In this document: one piece after another, positions 15,999 to 24,550 of the stretch
Numbering within the stretch: position 1 is the first letter of the stretch
How the letters are laid out: each line of letters begins with the position of its first letter
Source: an uncultured Bacilli bacterium
Lineage (GTDB): Bacteria > Bacillota_I > Bacilli_A > RF39 > UBA660
Length of the DNA stretch: 38,053 nt
Assembly: GCA_944371305.1 (NCBI GenBank)
Contig: CALVXM010000011.1
Coordinates: 1 to 38,053 of the forward strand
Direction of reading: 5' to 3'
Position numbers and translations under genes: made by a program
The notes under the pieces: model-generated
Databases searched by the model: none
The model's input: only the letters and a program-made list of their open reading frames with translations
Told to the model about the DNA's origin: nothing

Positions 15999-16058
15999 AA
16001 AATGTAACCTATAAAGTGGACTCAAAAAAAGAGAGACCTACTTTATAGGTTACATTTT
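15999..16058 (-). terminator. Long 19-bp inverted repeat at the end of the ATPase gene
   Basis: Two perfect 19-base arms (15999-16017 and 16040-16058) flank a 22-base loop. The ATPase stop codon (16057-16059) lies in the first transcribed arm. It is much longer than the other terminators here and is not followed by a strong U-run on the minus strand. It may act as a terminator, an RNase III substrate, or be a short element remnant. Confidence 0.5.
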
Positions 16059-18648
16059 ATTTTTTAGCTATCTTCTTTATTAATTTATAAAGTTCAACAA
16101 TAACTAATGGTACTAATGAAAGCGATATTACAATTAACCATTCACTCATACTAAGATTATGTAAAGACAAAAAGTTGGCAATCGGTGGAATAAAAACTAA
16201 TAACAATAAAATTATTAAAGATATTCCCATCGCACCATACAAATACCAATTTCTCGCATGTTTTTTAGAAAAAAACGAAATACTTGGAGAATGTTGATTT
16301 AAAGCATGAACAATTTGAGAAAGTGATAAAGTAATAAATCCCATTGTAATACCAATTGAAGGACTATCTTGATAACCAATATAATAAGCGATTAAAGTAA
16401 TCATTGAGATAATAATCCCATGAAAAATAACCCTTTTAATTAATCCTTCTTCAAATAATGTTCCAACTTTAACGGGCTTTTGATTCATAATATTGTCAGT
16501 TGCCGGATCAACTCCTAAAGCTAAGGCTGGAATTGTATCGGTAACTAAATTAATAATTAAAATATGAACGGCCAAAATAGGTGTTCCAATATTAAATAAC
16601 ATAGAAATAAAAATAGTTAATACTTCAGATATATTTCCAGCTAACAAATATTGAATAACTTTTTGAATATTAGAATAAATTCTCCTACCTTCACGAACTG
16701 CATATTCAATCGTCGTAAAATTATCATCCAATAAAATCATGTCAGAAGATTCACGAGCTACATCAGTTCCACCTTTACCCATCGCAATACCAATATCAGC
16801 AGTTTTTAAAGCCGGTGCATCATTAACTCCATCACCAGTCATAGCAACAATGTTTTTTTGTCTTTGTAAAGCATTTACTATTCTTAATTTATCATTAGGA
16901 CTAATTCTTGCAAAAACAGAAGTCTTAAGAACAATTTCATCTAACTGTTCGTCGGACATTTTACTTAATTGTTCACCAGAAATAGCAAGATCTCCTTCTT
17001 GATATATATCTAATTGTTTAGTGATAGCTAAAGCAGTATCAACATGATCGCCAGTTATCATAACAACTTTAATTCCTGCTTTATGACAAGTTTGGATTGC
17101 TTGTTTTACTTCTTCGCGTGGTGGATCAATCATACCTAAAATACCAATGAAGATTAAATCTTGTTCTATTTTATCTTTATCAGGTATAAAATTAACATCT
17201 TTTTTCGCAAAACCTAAAATTCTAATTGCTTGTTTTGATAAATTACTGCATAAATTATTGATTTTAATAATATCATCTTCAGTTATATCTTTAACCCCAT
17301 TACCAACTAAGACTTTATTACATAAAGGTAAGACCGAATCAATAGCTCCTTTAGTATAAACAGTATAATTATTATCTTTTAATTTATTAATAGTTGTCAT
17401 TCTCTTTCGAACTGAATCAAATGGTAATTCTAAAACTCTTGGATAATTGACTGACACTTCTTGATCTTTAGCAAAGGTAAGCAAAGCACCTTCAGTAGGA
17501 TCACCAATCATTTTTTCATCATCAATAGTTGCATTATTACATAAAATAGCGGCATATAGTAATTCCAAATTAGTTACTTTATAATCTTCAGTTTTAGCTT
17601 TGCCACCTACAAAATCTTCGTATAAAGCAAAATTCTTAACTGTCATTTTATTTTGTGTTAAAGTACCAGTTTTATCTGAACAAATTACTGTTGTACTACC
17701 TAAAGTTTCAACTGCTGGTAATTTTCTTATTAAAGCATTTTGTTTTGCCATTCTTTGAACTCCTAATGCCATAACAATAGTAGCAGTTGCTGGTAGCCCT
17801 TCTGGAATAACAGAGATTGCTAAAGAAATAGCAATCATTAAAACTGTTACAACATCCTTACCATATAATAAGCCAATAATAAAAATTATGATACTAATTA
17901 TAATACCAGTTAAACTCAAAACCTTACCAATTTTATTTAGTTTTCTTTTTAAAGGTGTATCTAAATCATCAGTATTATCTAACATATGAGCAATTTTGCC
18001 AACCTCAGTATCCATTCCTGTAGCTATAACTACTCCTAGACCAGTCCCATAAGTCACAATAGTTGAAGAAAAAGCCATATTAGTTCTATCACCTAAAGTT
18101 ATATCATCATTTAATATATCTTTTTCATTTTTATAAACTGGTACCGATTCGCCTGTTAAAGCCGCTTCAGAAATTTGTAATTGTGATGTTTTTATTAACC
18201 GAAGATCAGCTGGAACGATATCACCATCTTCAATCAAAACAATATCTCCAACTACTAAATTCTTAGAACAAATAATATCTTTTTTTCCATCTCTAATTAC
18301 TTTAACATTAGGAGCACTAATACTTTTTAAAGCATTAATTGCATCTTCAGCTTTTTTTTCTTGAATAATGCTGATAGTAGCATTAACAAAAATTATAATT
18401 AAAATAACAATGCTTTCTGCTTTTTCTCCTAATAAAAATGACACTATAGATGCTACAAATAAAATTATAATCATTGCATCCTTAATTTGGTTAAAAATCA
18501 TGTTTAATAAAGTTTTTTTCTTCTTTTGATTTAATTCATTATAACCATTTTTTTCTAATCGTTCAGTTGCTTCTTTAGTTGTCAGGCCATCAATATTTCC
18601 ATTTACATTTTTTAAAGCATCTTCTATATTCATCGTATAATATTTCAT
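16057..18648 (-). CDS. P-type cation ATPase, probably Ca2+-transporting
   Basis: An 863-aa integral membrane pump of the P2 (SERCA/PMR1-like) group. It has an N-terminal cation-ATPase domain (1-45), the actuator motif TGES (165-168), the membrane motif PEGLP (282-286) that lies in the ion-binding helix, the phosphorylated Asp325 in DKTGTLT, and the hinge TGDGVNDAPALK. Cytosolic ions are expelled at the cost of ATP. Ca2+ is the likeliest cargo by family, although Mn2+ cannot be excluded. Its ATG overlaps the stop of the FAD-protein gene by four bases and is preceded by AAGGGTG, so the two form an operon. Confidence 0.92.
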   Translation of the reverse strand: MKYYTMNIEDALKNVNGNIDGLTTKEATERLEKNGYNELNQKKKKTLLNMIFNQIKDAMIIILFVASIVSFLLGEKAESIVILIIIFVNATISIIQEKKAEDAINALKSISAPNVKVIRDGKKDIICSKNLVVGDIVLIEDGDIVPADLRLIKTSQLQISEAALTGESVPVYKNEKDILNDDITLGDRTNMAFSSTIVTYGTGLGVVIATGMDTEVGKIAHMLDNTDDLDTPLKRKLNKIGKVLSLTGIIISIIIFIIGLLYGKDVVTVLMIAISLAISVIPEGLPATATIVMALGVQRMAKQNALIRKLPAVETLGSTTVICSDKTGTLTQNKMTVKNFALYEDFVGGKAKTEDYKVTNLELLYAAILCNNATIDDEKMIGDPTEGALLTFAKDQEVSVNYPRVLELPFDSVRKRMTTINKLKDNNYTVYTKGAIDSVLPLCNKVLVGNGVKDITEDDIIKINNLCSNLSKQAIRILGFAKKDVNFIPDKDKIEQDLIFIGILGMIDPPREEVKQAIQTCHKAGIKVVMITGDHVDTALAITKQLDIYQEGDLAISGEQLSKMSDEQLDEIVLKTSVFARISPNDKLRIVNALQRQKNIVAMTGDGVNDAPALKTADIGIAMGKGGTDVARESSDMILLDDNFTTIEYAVREGRRIYSNIQKVIQYLLAGNISEVLTIFISMLFNIGTPILAVHILIINLVTDTIPALALGVDPATDNIMNQKPVKVGTLFEEGLIKRVIFHGIIISMITLIAYYIGYQDSPSIGITMGFITLSLSQIVHALNQHSPSISFFSKKHARNWYLYGAMGISLIILLLLVFIPPIANFLSLHNLSMSEWLIVISLSLVPLVIVELYKLIKKIAKK

Positions 18649-20027
18649 ATGTTCACCCTTTTTATTATATCCTTAGCTGCTACCAATCCTGTTGCTGCAG
18701 CTGTTACAATATTACCAGATTTTCCAGCGCCGTCACCAATAAAATAAATATCATAATTTTCTAGTTTAAATTTATTATTAGTATCAATTTCATTACTGAA
18801 AAATTTAATCTCCGGTCCATACAATAAAGTATCATCATTGTTGACTCCAGGAATTATCTTATCTAATTTTTCTAATCCTTCTAAAATATTAGTTATAATG
18901 CGATGAGGTAAAACTAAAGCTAAATCACCAGCAACACAATCTTTCAATGTAGGTGTTATAAAACCTTTATTGATTCGATGCCATTCCGATCTACGACCAT
19001 TTTTTAAATCTTTTAAAGTTTGAATAATGGGTTTACCATCGCCTAAAACATTGGCAATCTTAGCAATACTTTCTCCATAAGCTCTAGTGTTAGTAACCGG
19101 TTGCGTTAAGGTTACTTTTGAAATAAAAGCAAAATTAGAGTTATTTGATTTTATATTTTTTAGAGCATGACCGTTGACACAAATATATTCATTATATTTC
19201 TCTTTAGCCACAAAACCGCCAGGATTAGTACAAAATGTTCTTATTTCATCACCATAAGTATCAGTTTTAATGAAAATGGTCGGGTCGTAGATAATATTGG
19301 TAATTTCTTCTAAAATTTCTTTTCTCACCTCAACTCTAACACCAATTTCAATACTTTTAGAGGTATAAGGTATTTTATATTTATCAGCAAGTTCTTGAAC
19401 CCATTTCGCTCCTGTTCTTCCCGGAGCTACTATAACATACTTAGCTGATATTTTTTGATCTTTTGTAATAATTTGATGATTATTCTTTCCTTTGGAAACA
19501 ATATCTAACACATCAAAATTTTCTTTCACTTCAACTTTATTAGCAATCAATTCCTCAGTTATATTATGGATATAAATTGGTAATTTATCACTTCCTAAAT
19601 GTTTTTGTTTAATAATCATCAATTTAGCTCCAGTAATAGCAACTTTTCTTTTAATCTCTAAAGCTTCTTTCATATTAGTTGGATATGTTTTACTATCCAT
19701 TTTAAAATGATTAAATATATCTTCAGTTTCATCAATTAAATTATTTGCTTCATTTTCATCCATATATTTCATCAAGTCTGATTTACCAATTTTAGGAGTA
19801 AAATTTAATTTACCATCAGAAAAAGTTCCCGCTCCACCATATCCTGATAAAATATTACATGGCTTGCAATTAGTGCAAGGAATATTTTTTTTATTCATCG
19901 GGCACAATCTATTTTTAGCAAATTTACCTTGATCAACTAATAGTATTTTTAAATTACTATTTTTACTCAATTCATAAGCAGCAAACAATCCAGCTGGACC
20001 TGCACCAATTATTACGACATCGTACAT
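18645..20027 (-). CDS. FAD-dependent oxidoreductase (HI0933/YhiN-like fold), 460 aa
   Basis: The N-terminal dinucleotide-binding motif GAGPAGLFAAYEL (8-20) and the C-terminal FIGDGAGKSGNIVTAAATG segment mark an FAD-binding flavoprotein. A Cys cluster (CPMNKKNIPCTNCKPC, about residues 42-57) precedes GYGGAGTFSDGKL, a pattern common in uncharacterised FAD-dependent dehydrogenases of Firmicutes. The substrate is unknown and the protein is soluble. AAGGTGATT precedes the ATG, and the gene is coupled to the cation ATPase. The functional link between the two is not evident. Confidence 0.8.
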   Translation of the reverse strand: MYDVVIIGAGPAGLFAAYELSKNSNLKILLVDQGKFAKNRLCPMNKKNIPCTNCKPCNILSGYGGAGTFSDGKLNFTPKIGKSDLMKYMDENEANNLIDETEDIFNHFKMDSKTYPTNMKEALEIKRKVAITGAKLMIIKQKHLGSDKLPIYIHNITEELIANKVEVKENFDVLDIVSKGKNNHQIITKDQKISAKYVIVAPGRTGAKWVQELADKYKIPYTSKSIEIGVRVEVRKEILEEITNIIYDPTIFIKTDTYGDEIRTFCTNPGGFVAKEKYNEYICVNGHALKNIKSNNSNFAFISKVTLTQPVTNTRAYGESIAKIANVLGDGKPIIQTLKDLKNGRRSEWHRINKGFITPTLKDCVAGDLALVLPHRIITNILEGLEKLDKIIPGVNNDDTLLYGPEIKFFSNEIDTNNKFKLENYDIYFIGDGAGKSGNIVTAAATGLVAAKDIIKRVNI

Positions 20028-20081
20028 ACAATCACCTTATTAATTATAACACATTTTAAGTGCTTATTTAAAGCAAAAAAA

Positions 20082-20100
20082 AGAAACATTACTTGTTTCT
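20082..20100 (-). terminator. Terminator overlapping the stop of the 345-aa gene
   Basis: AGAAACA pairs with TGTTTCT around a five-base loop, then TTTTTTTTGC on the minus strand. The TAG stop (20099-20101) begins the stem. Confidence 0.8.
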
Positions 20101-21136
20101 ATTTTTTTATGACTTTTTCTTGTTTTTTCATATTATCAATGGTTATTGTTTTAGCATATTTAATAGCTTTTAATAGTTCAAATAAAATTTCCTGTTTTTG
20201 TTCTTCACTAACAGATATACTATAACCATATTCAGATTCAATTAAACCTTCAGTGATATTATACCTTATACTAAATTCTTGAGCTAACCTCTCACCATAA
20301 TAGTCAATAACAATGTATTCACAATTTAAAGAAGGAGAAAAATAATGTGAAGCCGTTAAATATTCACCATCTTTAATTAAATAATGCAAATGGTAAGCAA
20401 AACTTTGATAATCACGATAAAAACTAACCCGATTACCACTGCTTAAATCCTTAATATTTAATTCACATGGGCAACTGTTTTTTCTACTATCGCGAAAAGG
20501 ATGCGTACTTATTTCTACTTTAGATGCATAACTTAAAGAATTATCTAGTTCTATATCTTTATTAGAAAAAGGATTTATCGTTCTATCAAAGTCATCTAAA
20601 GCACTTCGAAAAATGACACCAAAAGGCGTTGTGTTTTCTTTTTGAATAGTTTCATTATAAGTAGCATTTTTTTTCATCCAATCAGCAGTTGATAATGATA
20701 AGTCAATATGATTAGTTAAACTATCATTTAATTGTTTCATCAACTCATCAAACTTCAATATGTTATCTGAAGATAAGCCTTTTTTCTTATTTAAATAATC
20801 TTGATACTCTAATAAAAACGTTACTAATCCTTCTTTGGTATCAATATGATAAGTATGAATTTCACCATCAATAGTCTCATCACAAGGATCAGTTACCGTT
20901 TTTTTACCATCAACTCTAATTCCATAAGAATTATTTAAATATTTATTATAAATGTACTTAGAAAAATTTAATTTAATATCACCATTAATTATAACATAGT
21001 AATCACCACTAAAATGAATATATAAATCATTCCATAAATATACATCCTGATCAAATCCATTTTTATCTCTAAGACTAGCAATAATAGTATTAATATCAAA
21101 AATTTCCATTATTTTTTTAAATTCTAAATGATTCAT
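20099..21136 (-). CDS. Hypothetical protein, 345 aa
   Basis: Not recognised. It is a soluble, acidic, Tyr/Asn/Asp-rich protein without signal peptide or membrane helix. A central segment (about 105-145) looks helical; the rest alternates in a beta-like way. A CPCELNIKDL stretch (about residue 223) holds a Cys pair. GAGGAGATGATTT precedes the ATG. It follows the UDG-like gene by 33 bases and is probably cotranscribed with it from the promoter at 21896-21924, ending at the terminator on its own stop codon. Confidence 0.6.
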   Translation of the reverse strand: MNHLEFKKIMEIFDINTIIASLRDKNGFDQDVYLWNDLYIHFSGDYYVIINGDIKLNFSKYIYNKYLNNSYGIRVDGKKTVTDPCDETIDGEIHTYHIDTKEGLVTFLLEYQDYLNKKKGLSSDNILKFDELMKQLNDSLTNHIDLSLSTADWMKKNATYNETIQKENTTPFGVIFRSALDDFDRTINPFSNKDIELDNSLSYASKVEISTHPFRDSRKNSCPCELNIKDLSSGNRVSFYRDYQSFAYHLHYLIKDGEYLTASHYFSPSLNCEYIVIDYYGERLAQEFSIRYNITEGLIESEYGYSISVSEEQKQEILFELLKAIKYAKTITIDNMKKQEKVIKK

Positions 21137-21169
21137 AAATCATCTCCTCGTTGTTCTATTATAACAAAA

Positions 21170-21847
21170 CTAGTTTTTTTTAATATATTGTTTTTGTATG
21201 TAATCTTCTACCTCGCTTTTTATTCCTAAGCGGTGTAGATAAGCAGGGTGATAAGTCCAAACAATAGAGTTTTTACTATCCTCAACTATTGGATTACTCT
21301 TAGTTGGATATTTATCTAGTAAAATAGATTTTTTACTTTCTAAATATTTAATCATAATATTGTAATAATTCCAAGTTGGCCCAGTGACGAATAAGGTTAA
21401 ATCTGGATTAAAAAATTGTGATAAAAATAATAAATTTTCAACACTTAGTTTTTCTAATTCTTCTTTGTAAGGAGGTGTCCCAATTCCCTCTTTTTTACCA
21501 GCTATATAAGCATTGGACCAAATAACATGATGATGTAAAACTTCTCTTTTGCAACCTAAGGTTTTACATATAAAATCCCAAAAATCACGATTAGTACAAT
21601 GACGTTTGTAAAAAAAATTAAAATAGGCATTTTCCAATAAATCACAATTAATTTCTTCTGAGCTACTATTATTAACCCAGCAATTAGTTTCTTGGCCAAT
21701 ATAAAACACTTTAGGGTTAGATTTAATAACATCATTGACATATATATCATTAGATGAAACTAATAAAGGATAGGAAAATAAAGATTTATGAGGTAACAAC
21801 TTATATTTTTCGATTAATTGTTCATTAAATATTCTTAATTTTGACAT
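21170..21847 (-). CDS. Uracil-DNA-glycosylase-like protein, 225 aa
   Basis: Tentative. The order of motifs recalls the UDG-like fold: VFYIGQETNCWV (about 47-58) in the place of the GQDPY-type loop, HHHVIWSNAYIAG with an Asn in the middle, LFVTGPTWNYY (about 152-162), and a late WTYHPAYL resembling the HPS loop. Such proteins include base-excision enzymes and many uncharacterised relatives, so a glycosylase activity is not claimed. AAGGAGG precedes the ATG and a near-consensus promoter lies 49 bases upstream. The 345-aa unknown follows in the same unit. Confidence 0.45.
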   Translation of the reverse strand: MSKLRIFNEQLIEKYKLLPHKSLFSYPLLVSSNDIYVNDVIKSNPKVFYIGQETNCWVNNSSSEEINCDLLENAYFNFFYKRHCTNRDFWDFICKTLGCKREVLHHHVIWSNAYIAGKKEGIGTPPYKEELEKLSVENLLFLSQFFNPDLTLFVTGPTWNYYNIMIKYLESKKSILLDKYPTKSNPIVEDSKNSIVWTYHPAYLHRLGIKSEVEDYIQKQYIKKN

Positions 21848-21895
21848 ATTATCCTCCTTTTTAGTTAAATTTTACTTATAAAGTCAATAGTGTTT

Positions 21896-21924
21896 ATCAT
21901 AACAAATTAATTTAAAGTTGTCAA
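21896..21924 (-). promoter_or_regulatory. Near-consensus sigma-A promoter
   Basis: Minus strand TTGACA (21919-21924), 17-base spacer, TATGAT (21896-21901). It reads into the UDG-like gene and the 345-aa gene. Confidence 0.75.
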
Positions 21925-21935
21925 AATAATTATAA

Positions 21936-22130
21936 TTAATCATCAAAAATATAAGAACCAGCCATACGATATTTCAGTGTTTGACTCTTAAATTATCATC
22001 TAGTTTTTTATTTCATAAATATATTTATCTTTTTTCAACTTCATCAGTTATATAAGTATCGCTATTACTAAACACAAATACTAAATAATCTGAAACTTAA
22101 AAAATACTTTTCATAGTATTCATAGTATTT
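21936..22130 (-). pseudogene. Probable decayed gene remnant
   Basis: No intact gene fills 21848-22308, but the minus strand carries protein-like pieces in shifting frames. From 22130 leftwards these are KYYEYYEKYFLSF, then DYLVFVFSNSDTYITDEVEKR, then NKKLDDNLRVKH, and finally LKYRMAGSYIFDD before a TAA at 21936-21938. They are separated by frameshifts and stops. This is by-eye reading and chance cannot be ruled out. The remaining part of the gap holds only the promoter at 21896 and the terminator at 22254. Confidence 0.35.
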
Positions 22131-22253
22131 ATAATTAATAACATTAAATATGATTTAAATACTTATTTTAAAGAATTACTTATATAAGAACAAAACCACT
22201 ACTCCATATTAGTTTGAAATTCAATATTGTCTTATATAATTATAAATAAAAAA

Positions 22254-22275
22254 AATTGAACATAAAAGTTCAATT
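22254..22275 (-). terminator. Intrinsic terminator of the DUF3841 gene
   Basis: AATTGAAC pairs with GTTCAATT and a run of eight T's follows on the minus strand. It starts 34 bases after the stop codon. Confidence 0.75.
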
Positions 22276-22308
22276 AATTTCCATATGATGCGAGTAAGAA
22301 AGTTAATT

Positions 22309-22983
22309 TTATTTTAGCATTTTATAATAATCTTCTCTCCAATTTTTGGTCTTACCATTGCTTCTTATATAATTCAATGATCCGTATCTATAATTATCAT
22401 CATTTAGGATTTCAATTTTTTCTACTTCACTTAATGATATTCTCCATACACAGCCTTGTAAAATATCACTATCTAATGTAATACATTTATCAAAACTATC
22501 TCTTATTTTTTTACATATATTTAAAAATTCTTTATCTTCTCTATGTATTTCATATTTGTCAGGTCTAACATATGCTTTCAATTCTTCTAAAGTTATATTT
22601 TTTTCTTCAAGCAATTTATCAAATTTTTCTTTATCTCTAATATTATTAGGAATATAAACATTGTTTAATAAGAAAGAATATCTTCTAAAATCTGTAATAA
22701 AAACATCTTTCTTGTCTTTTTTAAAAGTAATTTTGACATCAAATCCTTTCACTGGTTCTCCTTTATGTTTTTGTGGACATATGTTGTTATAGCATTTCAC
22801 CCAGCACCAAATTGGGTATTTAGTATTATATTTATTTTCTATTTGTTTGTTCATTTTTTCCAAAACCCATTGATAAATATGTCCTGCCTTTTTCATATTA
22901 ATAAATTTTTCATTACACTCTAAATATCCTTTATTGACTAAATCTTTTAATGCTTCAAAAGATTGAAAAGTTACTAATCTCAT
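22309..22983 (-). CDS. DUF3841-like protein, 224 aa
   Basis: The pattern fits the DUF3841 family: an N-terminal MRLVTFQSFEALKDLVNKG, a YQWVLEKMNKQI helix, then YPIWCWVKCYNN and a VFITDFRRYSFLLNNVYIP strand. The family's function is unknown. GGGAGG directly precedes the ATG, but this site also ends a short open frame that reads as the tail of a broken upstream gene, so the gene was once the second in a pair. Its surroundings (21936-23637) are full of gene debris, consistent with a decaying accessory patch. Whether it is still expressed is uncertain. Confidence 0.6.
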   Translation of the reverse strand: MRLVTFQSFEALKDLVNKGYLECNEKFINMKKAGHIYQWVLEKMNKQIENKYNTKYPIWCWVKCYNNICPQKHKGEPVKGFDVKITFKKDKKDVFITDFRRYSFLLNNVYIPNNIRDKEKFDKLLEEKNITLEELKAYVRPDKYEIHREDKEFLNICKKIRDSFDKCITLDSDILQGCVWRISLSEVEKIEILNDDNYRYGSLNYIRSNGKTKNWREDYYKMLK

Positions 22984-22986
22984 AAT

Positions 22987-23230
22987 TTACCTCCCTTTTT
23001 CTAAAAAATCTAAATGACAATTTTCATTTCTAAAACTGATACTAATATGATTTAATGTATTAGAATTCATCGAAAGATTAGCATCATATTTAGAAAAATA
23101 TTCTTTTTGTGAAATGGTATCATACCATATATTTTTCACACGTTAAATTAGATTTTCCTTTATATTTTTTTGGCTAATTCTTTTACTTTCAAAATTTTCT
23201 AGCTTTATTTAATTTATTATTATTTGACAT
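22987..23230 (-). pseudogene. Decayed gene upstream of the DUF3841 gene
   Basis: AAGGAGTG and an ATG (23228-23230) start MSNNNKLNKARKF, which stops after 13 codons. A neighbouring frame continues with LENFESKRISQKNIKENLI to a TAA. The same frame then continues RVKNIWYDTISQKEYFSK and on for 30 more codons to a TAA (22987-22989), which sits on the ribosome binding site of the DUF3841 gene. One frameshift and one stop would restore a coding unit of about 80 codons. The product is unknown. Confidence 0.5.
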
Positions 23231-23368
23231 AATAATACACTCCTTTCAACATTAGGCGATTTTCAACAAATTTAGTTTTTCTTATCTTTATACAATTTTA
23301 CCATAAAATTTTATTGTTTTTAAGACCTACAATTTCAAATCATCACTTTTATCATTATTTTTATTATC

Positions 23369-23637
23369 TTATATTATATTAATATCATCATCAATAATTT
23401 TTTCTTCGTGTAATTCTTGTATGAAGTCATCATATTTATCATTTGAAAAGAATTTGTCTTGCAAAAATTCTATAAATTTTCGCCATAGTTTTTTAGATAA
23501 ATCTTTAATAAACATTTCATTAGAATAATTAAATGTTAGAAATATAATCCTTTTAATAATAATTTTATGAGATTTGATGTAGCTAAATTTGTCTTACGAA
23601 TCTTTCTAATATTACCATTTTAATCTATTATTTCTAA
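23369..23637 (-). pseudogene. Second decayed gene remnant
   Basis: The clearest part is a 48-codon frame from ATG 23513-23515 to TAA 23369-23371, beginning MFIKDLSKKLWRKFIEFL. Upstream, another frame reads NGNIRKIRKTNLATSNLIK and runs into the same region, so a longer gene with at least one frameshift and one stop is likely. The family is unknown. Together with the pieces at 22987-23230, it accounts for most of the 742-base gap between the DUF3841 gene and the tRNAs. Confidence 0.4.
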
Positions 23638-23651
23638 ATTTAAATACTAAA

Positions 23652-23681
23652 AAATATCAACTTCTTTAGAAATTGATATTT
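23652..23681 (-). terminator. Terminator of the tRNA-Arg/tRNA-Thr transcript
   Basis: AAATATCAA pairs with TTGATATTT, and the inner TTCT/AGAA bases can extend the stem. TTTTTTAG follows on the minus strand. It lies 45 bases beyond tRNA-Thr. Confidence 0.65.
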
Positions 23682-23726
23682 ATATATTTAAGCCCTAAAC
23701 TATAAAAAGTTCGACTAATTTCCCTA

Positions 23727-23800
23727 TGGTGCCGAAAGACAGAATTGAACTGTCCGCTGATCCTTACCAAGGACCTGTTTTACCACTAAACTATATCGGC
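23727..23800 (-). tRNA. tRNA-Thr (anticodon GGT)
   Basis: A full cloverleaf is readable: acceptor GCCGATA/TTTCGGC with one U-U mismatch, D arm GTTT/AAAC, anticodon stem GGTCC/GGATC with loop TTGGTAA, T arm GACAG/CTGTC. Discriminator A is followed by an encoded CCA. It lies 55 bases after tRNA-Arg on the same transcript. Confidence 0.92.
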
Positions 23801-23855
23801 AATACATTAAACTATATGACATAATTATTAAAAAAATACTTTATATCAAAATAAA

Positions 23856-23932
23856 TGGCGTCCTCGATTGGATTTGAACCAACGACACCGGCCTTAGGAG
23901 GGCCGTGCTCTATCCAACTGAGCTACGAGGAC
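23856..23932 (-). tRNA. tRNA-Arg (anticodon CCT)
   Basis: Acceptor GTCCTCG/CGAGGAC, anticodon stem CGGCC/GGCCG with loop CTCCTAA, a T arm containing GGTTCAAATCC, discriminator G, and encoded CCA. It reads AGG codons. A promoter lies 8 bases upstream of its 5' end. Confidence 0.95.
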
Positions 23933-23940
23933 ACAATACC

Positions 23941-23969
23941 ATTATATTATTTAATGTTTAAAAATGCAA
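23941..23969 (-). promoter_or_regulatory. Promoter of the tRNA-Arg/tRNA-Thr pair
   Basis: Minus strand TTGCAT (23964-23969), 17-base spacer, TATAAT (23941-23946), ending 8 bases before the mature tRNA-Arg 5' end. Confidence 0.6.
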
Positions 23970-23974
23970 TAAAA

Positions 23975-23992
23975 AAGTAGAATTATCTACTT
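23975..23992 (-). terminator. Terminator overlapping the stop of the HD gene
   Basis: AAGTAGA pairs with TCTACTT around a four-base loop, then TTTTATTGC on the minus strand. The stop codon begins at 23991. Confidence 0.75.
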
Positions 23993-24491
23993 ATTTTATA
24001 AAATTAAATAATAGTAAGATTGCTAAATTAGATGCATATCTCAATTTATGACCTAATTTATGACTAAATTCATTTAACGCTACCTTTTTATCATATAAAC
24101 TTACAATCCAACTTTCCTTATATTTAGGAACTACAAAATTTAAAGGAAACATATGACTACGAATAATATCAGCTTCTTTAGGAGAAATGTTAAATTTTTC
24201 TAAAGCATTTATTTCAGCTTTCATAGGATGATTAAAAGTTGAAATAAATTTTTCTTTTAAACTAACATTTTCATCATCAAAAAAATCGTGTAATAATCCA
24301 CCAATAGCTGCTGATTTATAATCCAAATCATATTTTCTAGCAAATTTATAAGCATTATATGAAACTTTTAAAGAATGATCAAAACGTGATATACCATGAT
24401 GCTCACATTTCTTCAACCTTAAAAATTCCTCATTATTTAATATATCATTAACTATTTCTAAGTATTTATCATCAAGATTGTTAATATCCAT
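23991..24491 (-). CDS. HD-domain phosphohydrolase, about 166 aa
   Basis: A single HD domain of the metal-dependent phosphohydrolase superfamily. The first His is in FDHSLKVSYNAY, the signature HD pair is in GGLLHDFFDD, and a later His sits in a FNHPMKAE segment with a distal Asp in LYDKKVALNE. Substrates across the family range from nucleotides to cyclic dinucleotides, so none is assigned. A GTG four codons upstream lies inside the GAGGTGA ribosome binding site, so the ATG at 24491 (MDINNL) is taken as the start. It is a single gene with its own terminator. Confidence 0.8.
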   Translation of the reverse strand: MDINNLDDKYLEIVNDILNNEEFLRLKKCEHHGISRFDHSLKVSYNAYKFARKYDLDYKSAAIGGLLHDFFDDENVSLKEKFISTFNHPMKAEINALEKFNISPKEADIIRSHMFPLNFVVPKYKESWIVSLYDKKVALNEFSHKLGHKLRYASNLAILLLFNFIK

Positions 24492-24550
24492 CGCTATCTT
24501 CACCTCGAACTATAACATTATATCACAATTATAGAAAAAATATAATAGTT

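Noticed and set aside
15930-16025. Longer hydrophobic N-terminus for the 264-aa protein
   Set aside because: It would begin inside the ATPase terminator and has no ribosome binding site, while AGGAGTGG fits the ATG at 15929.
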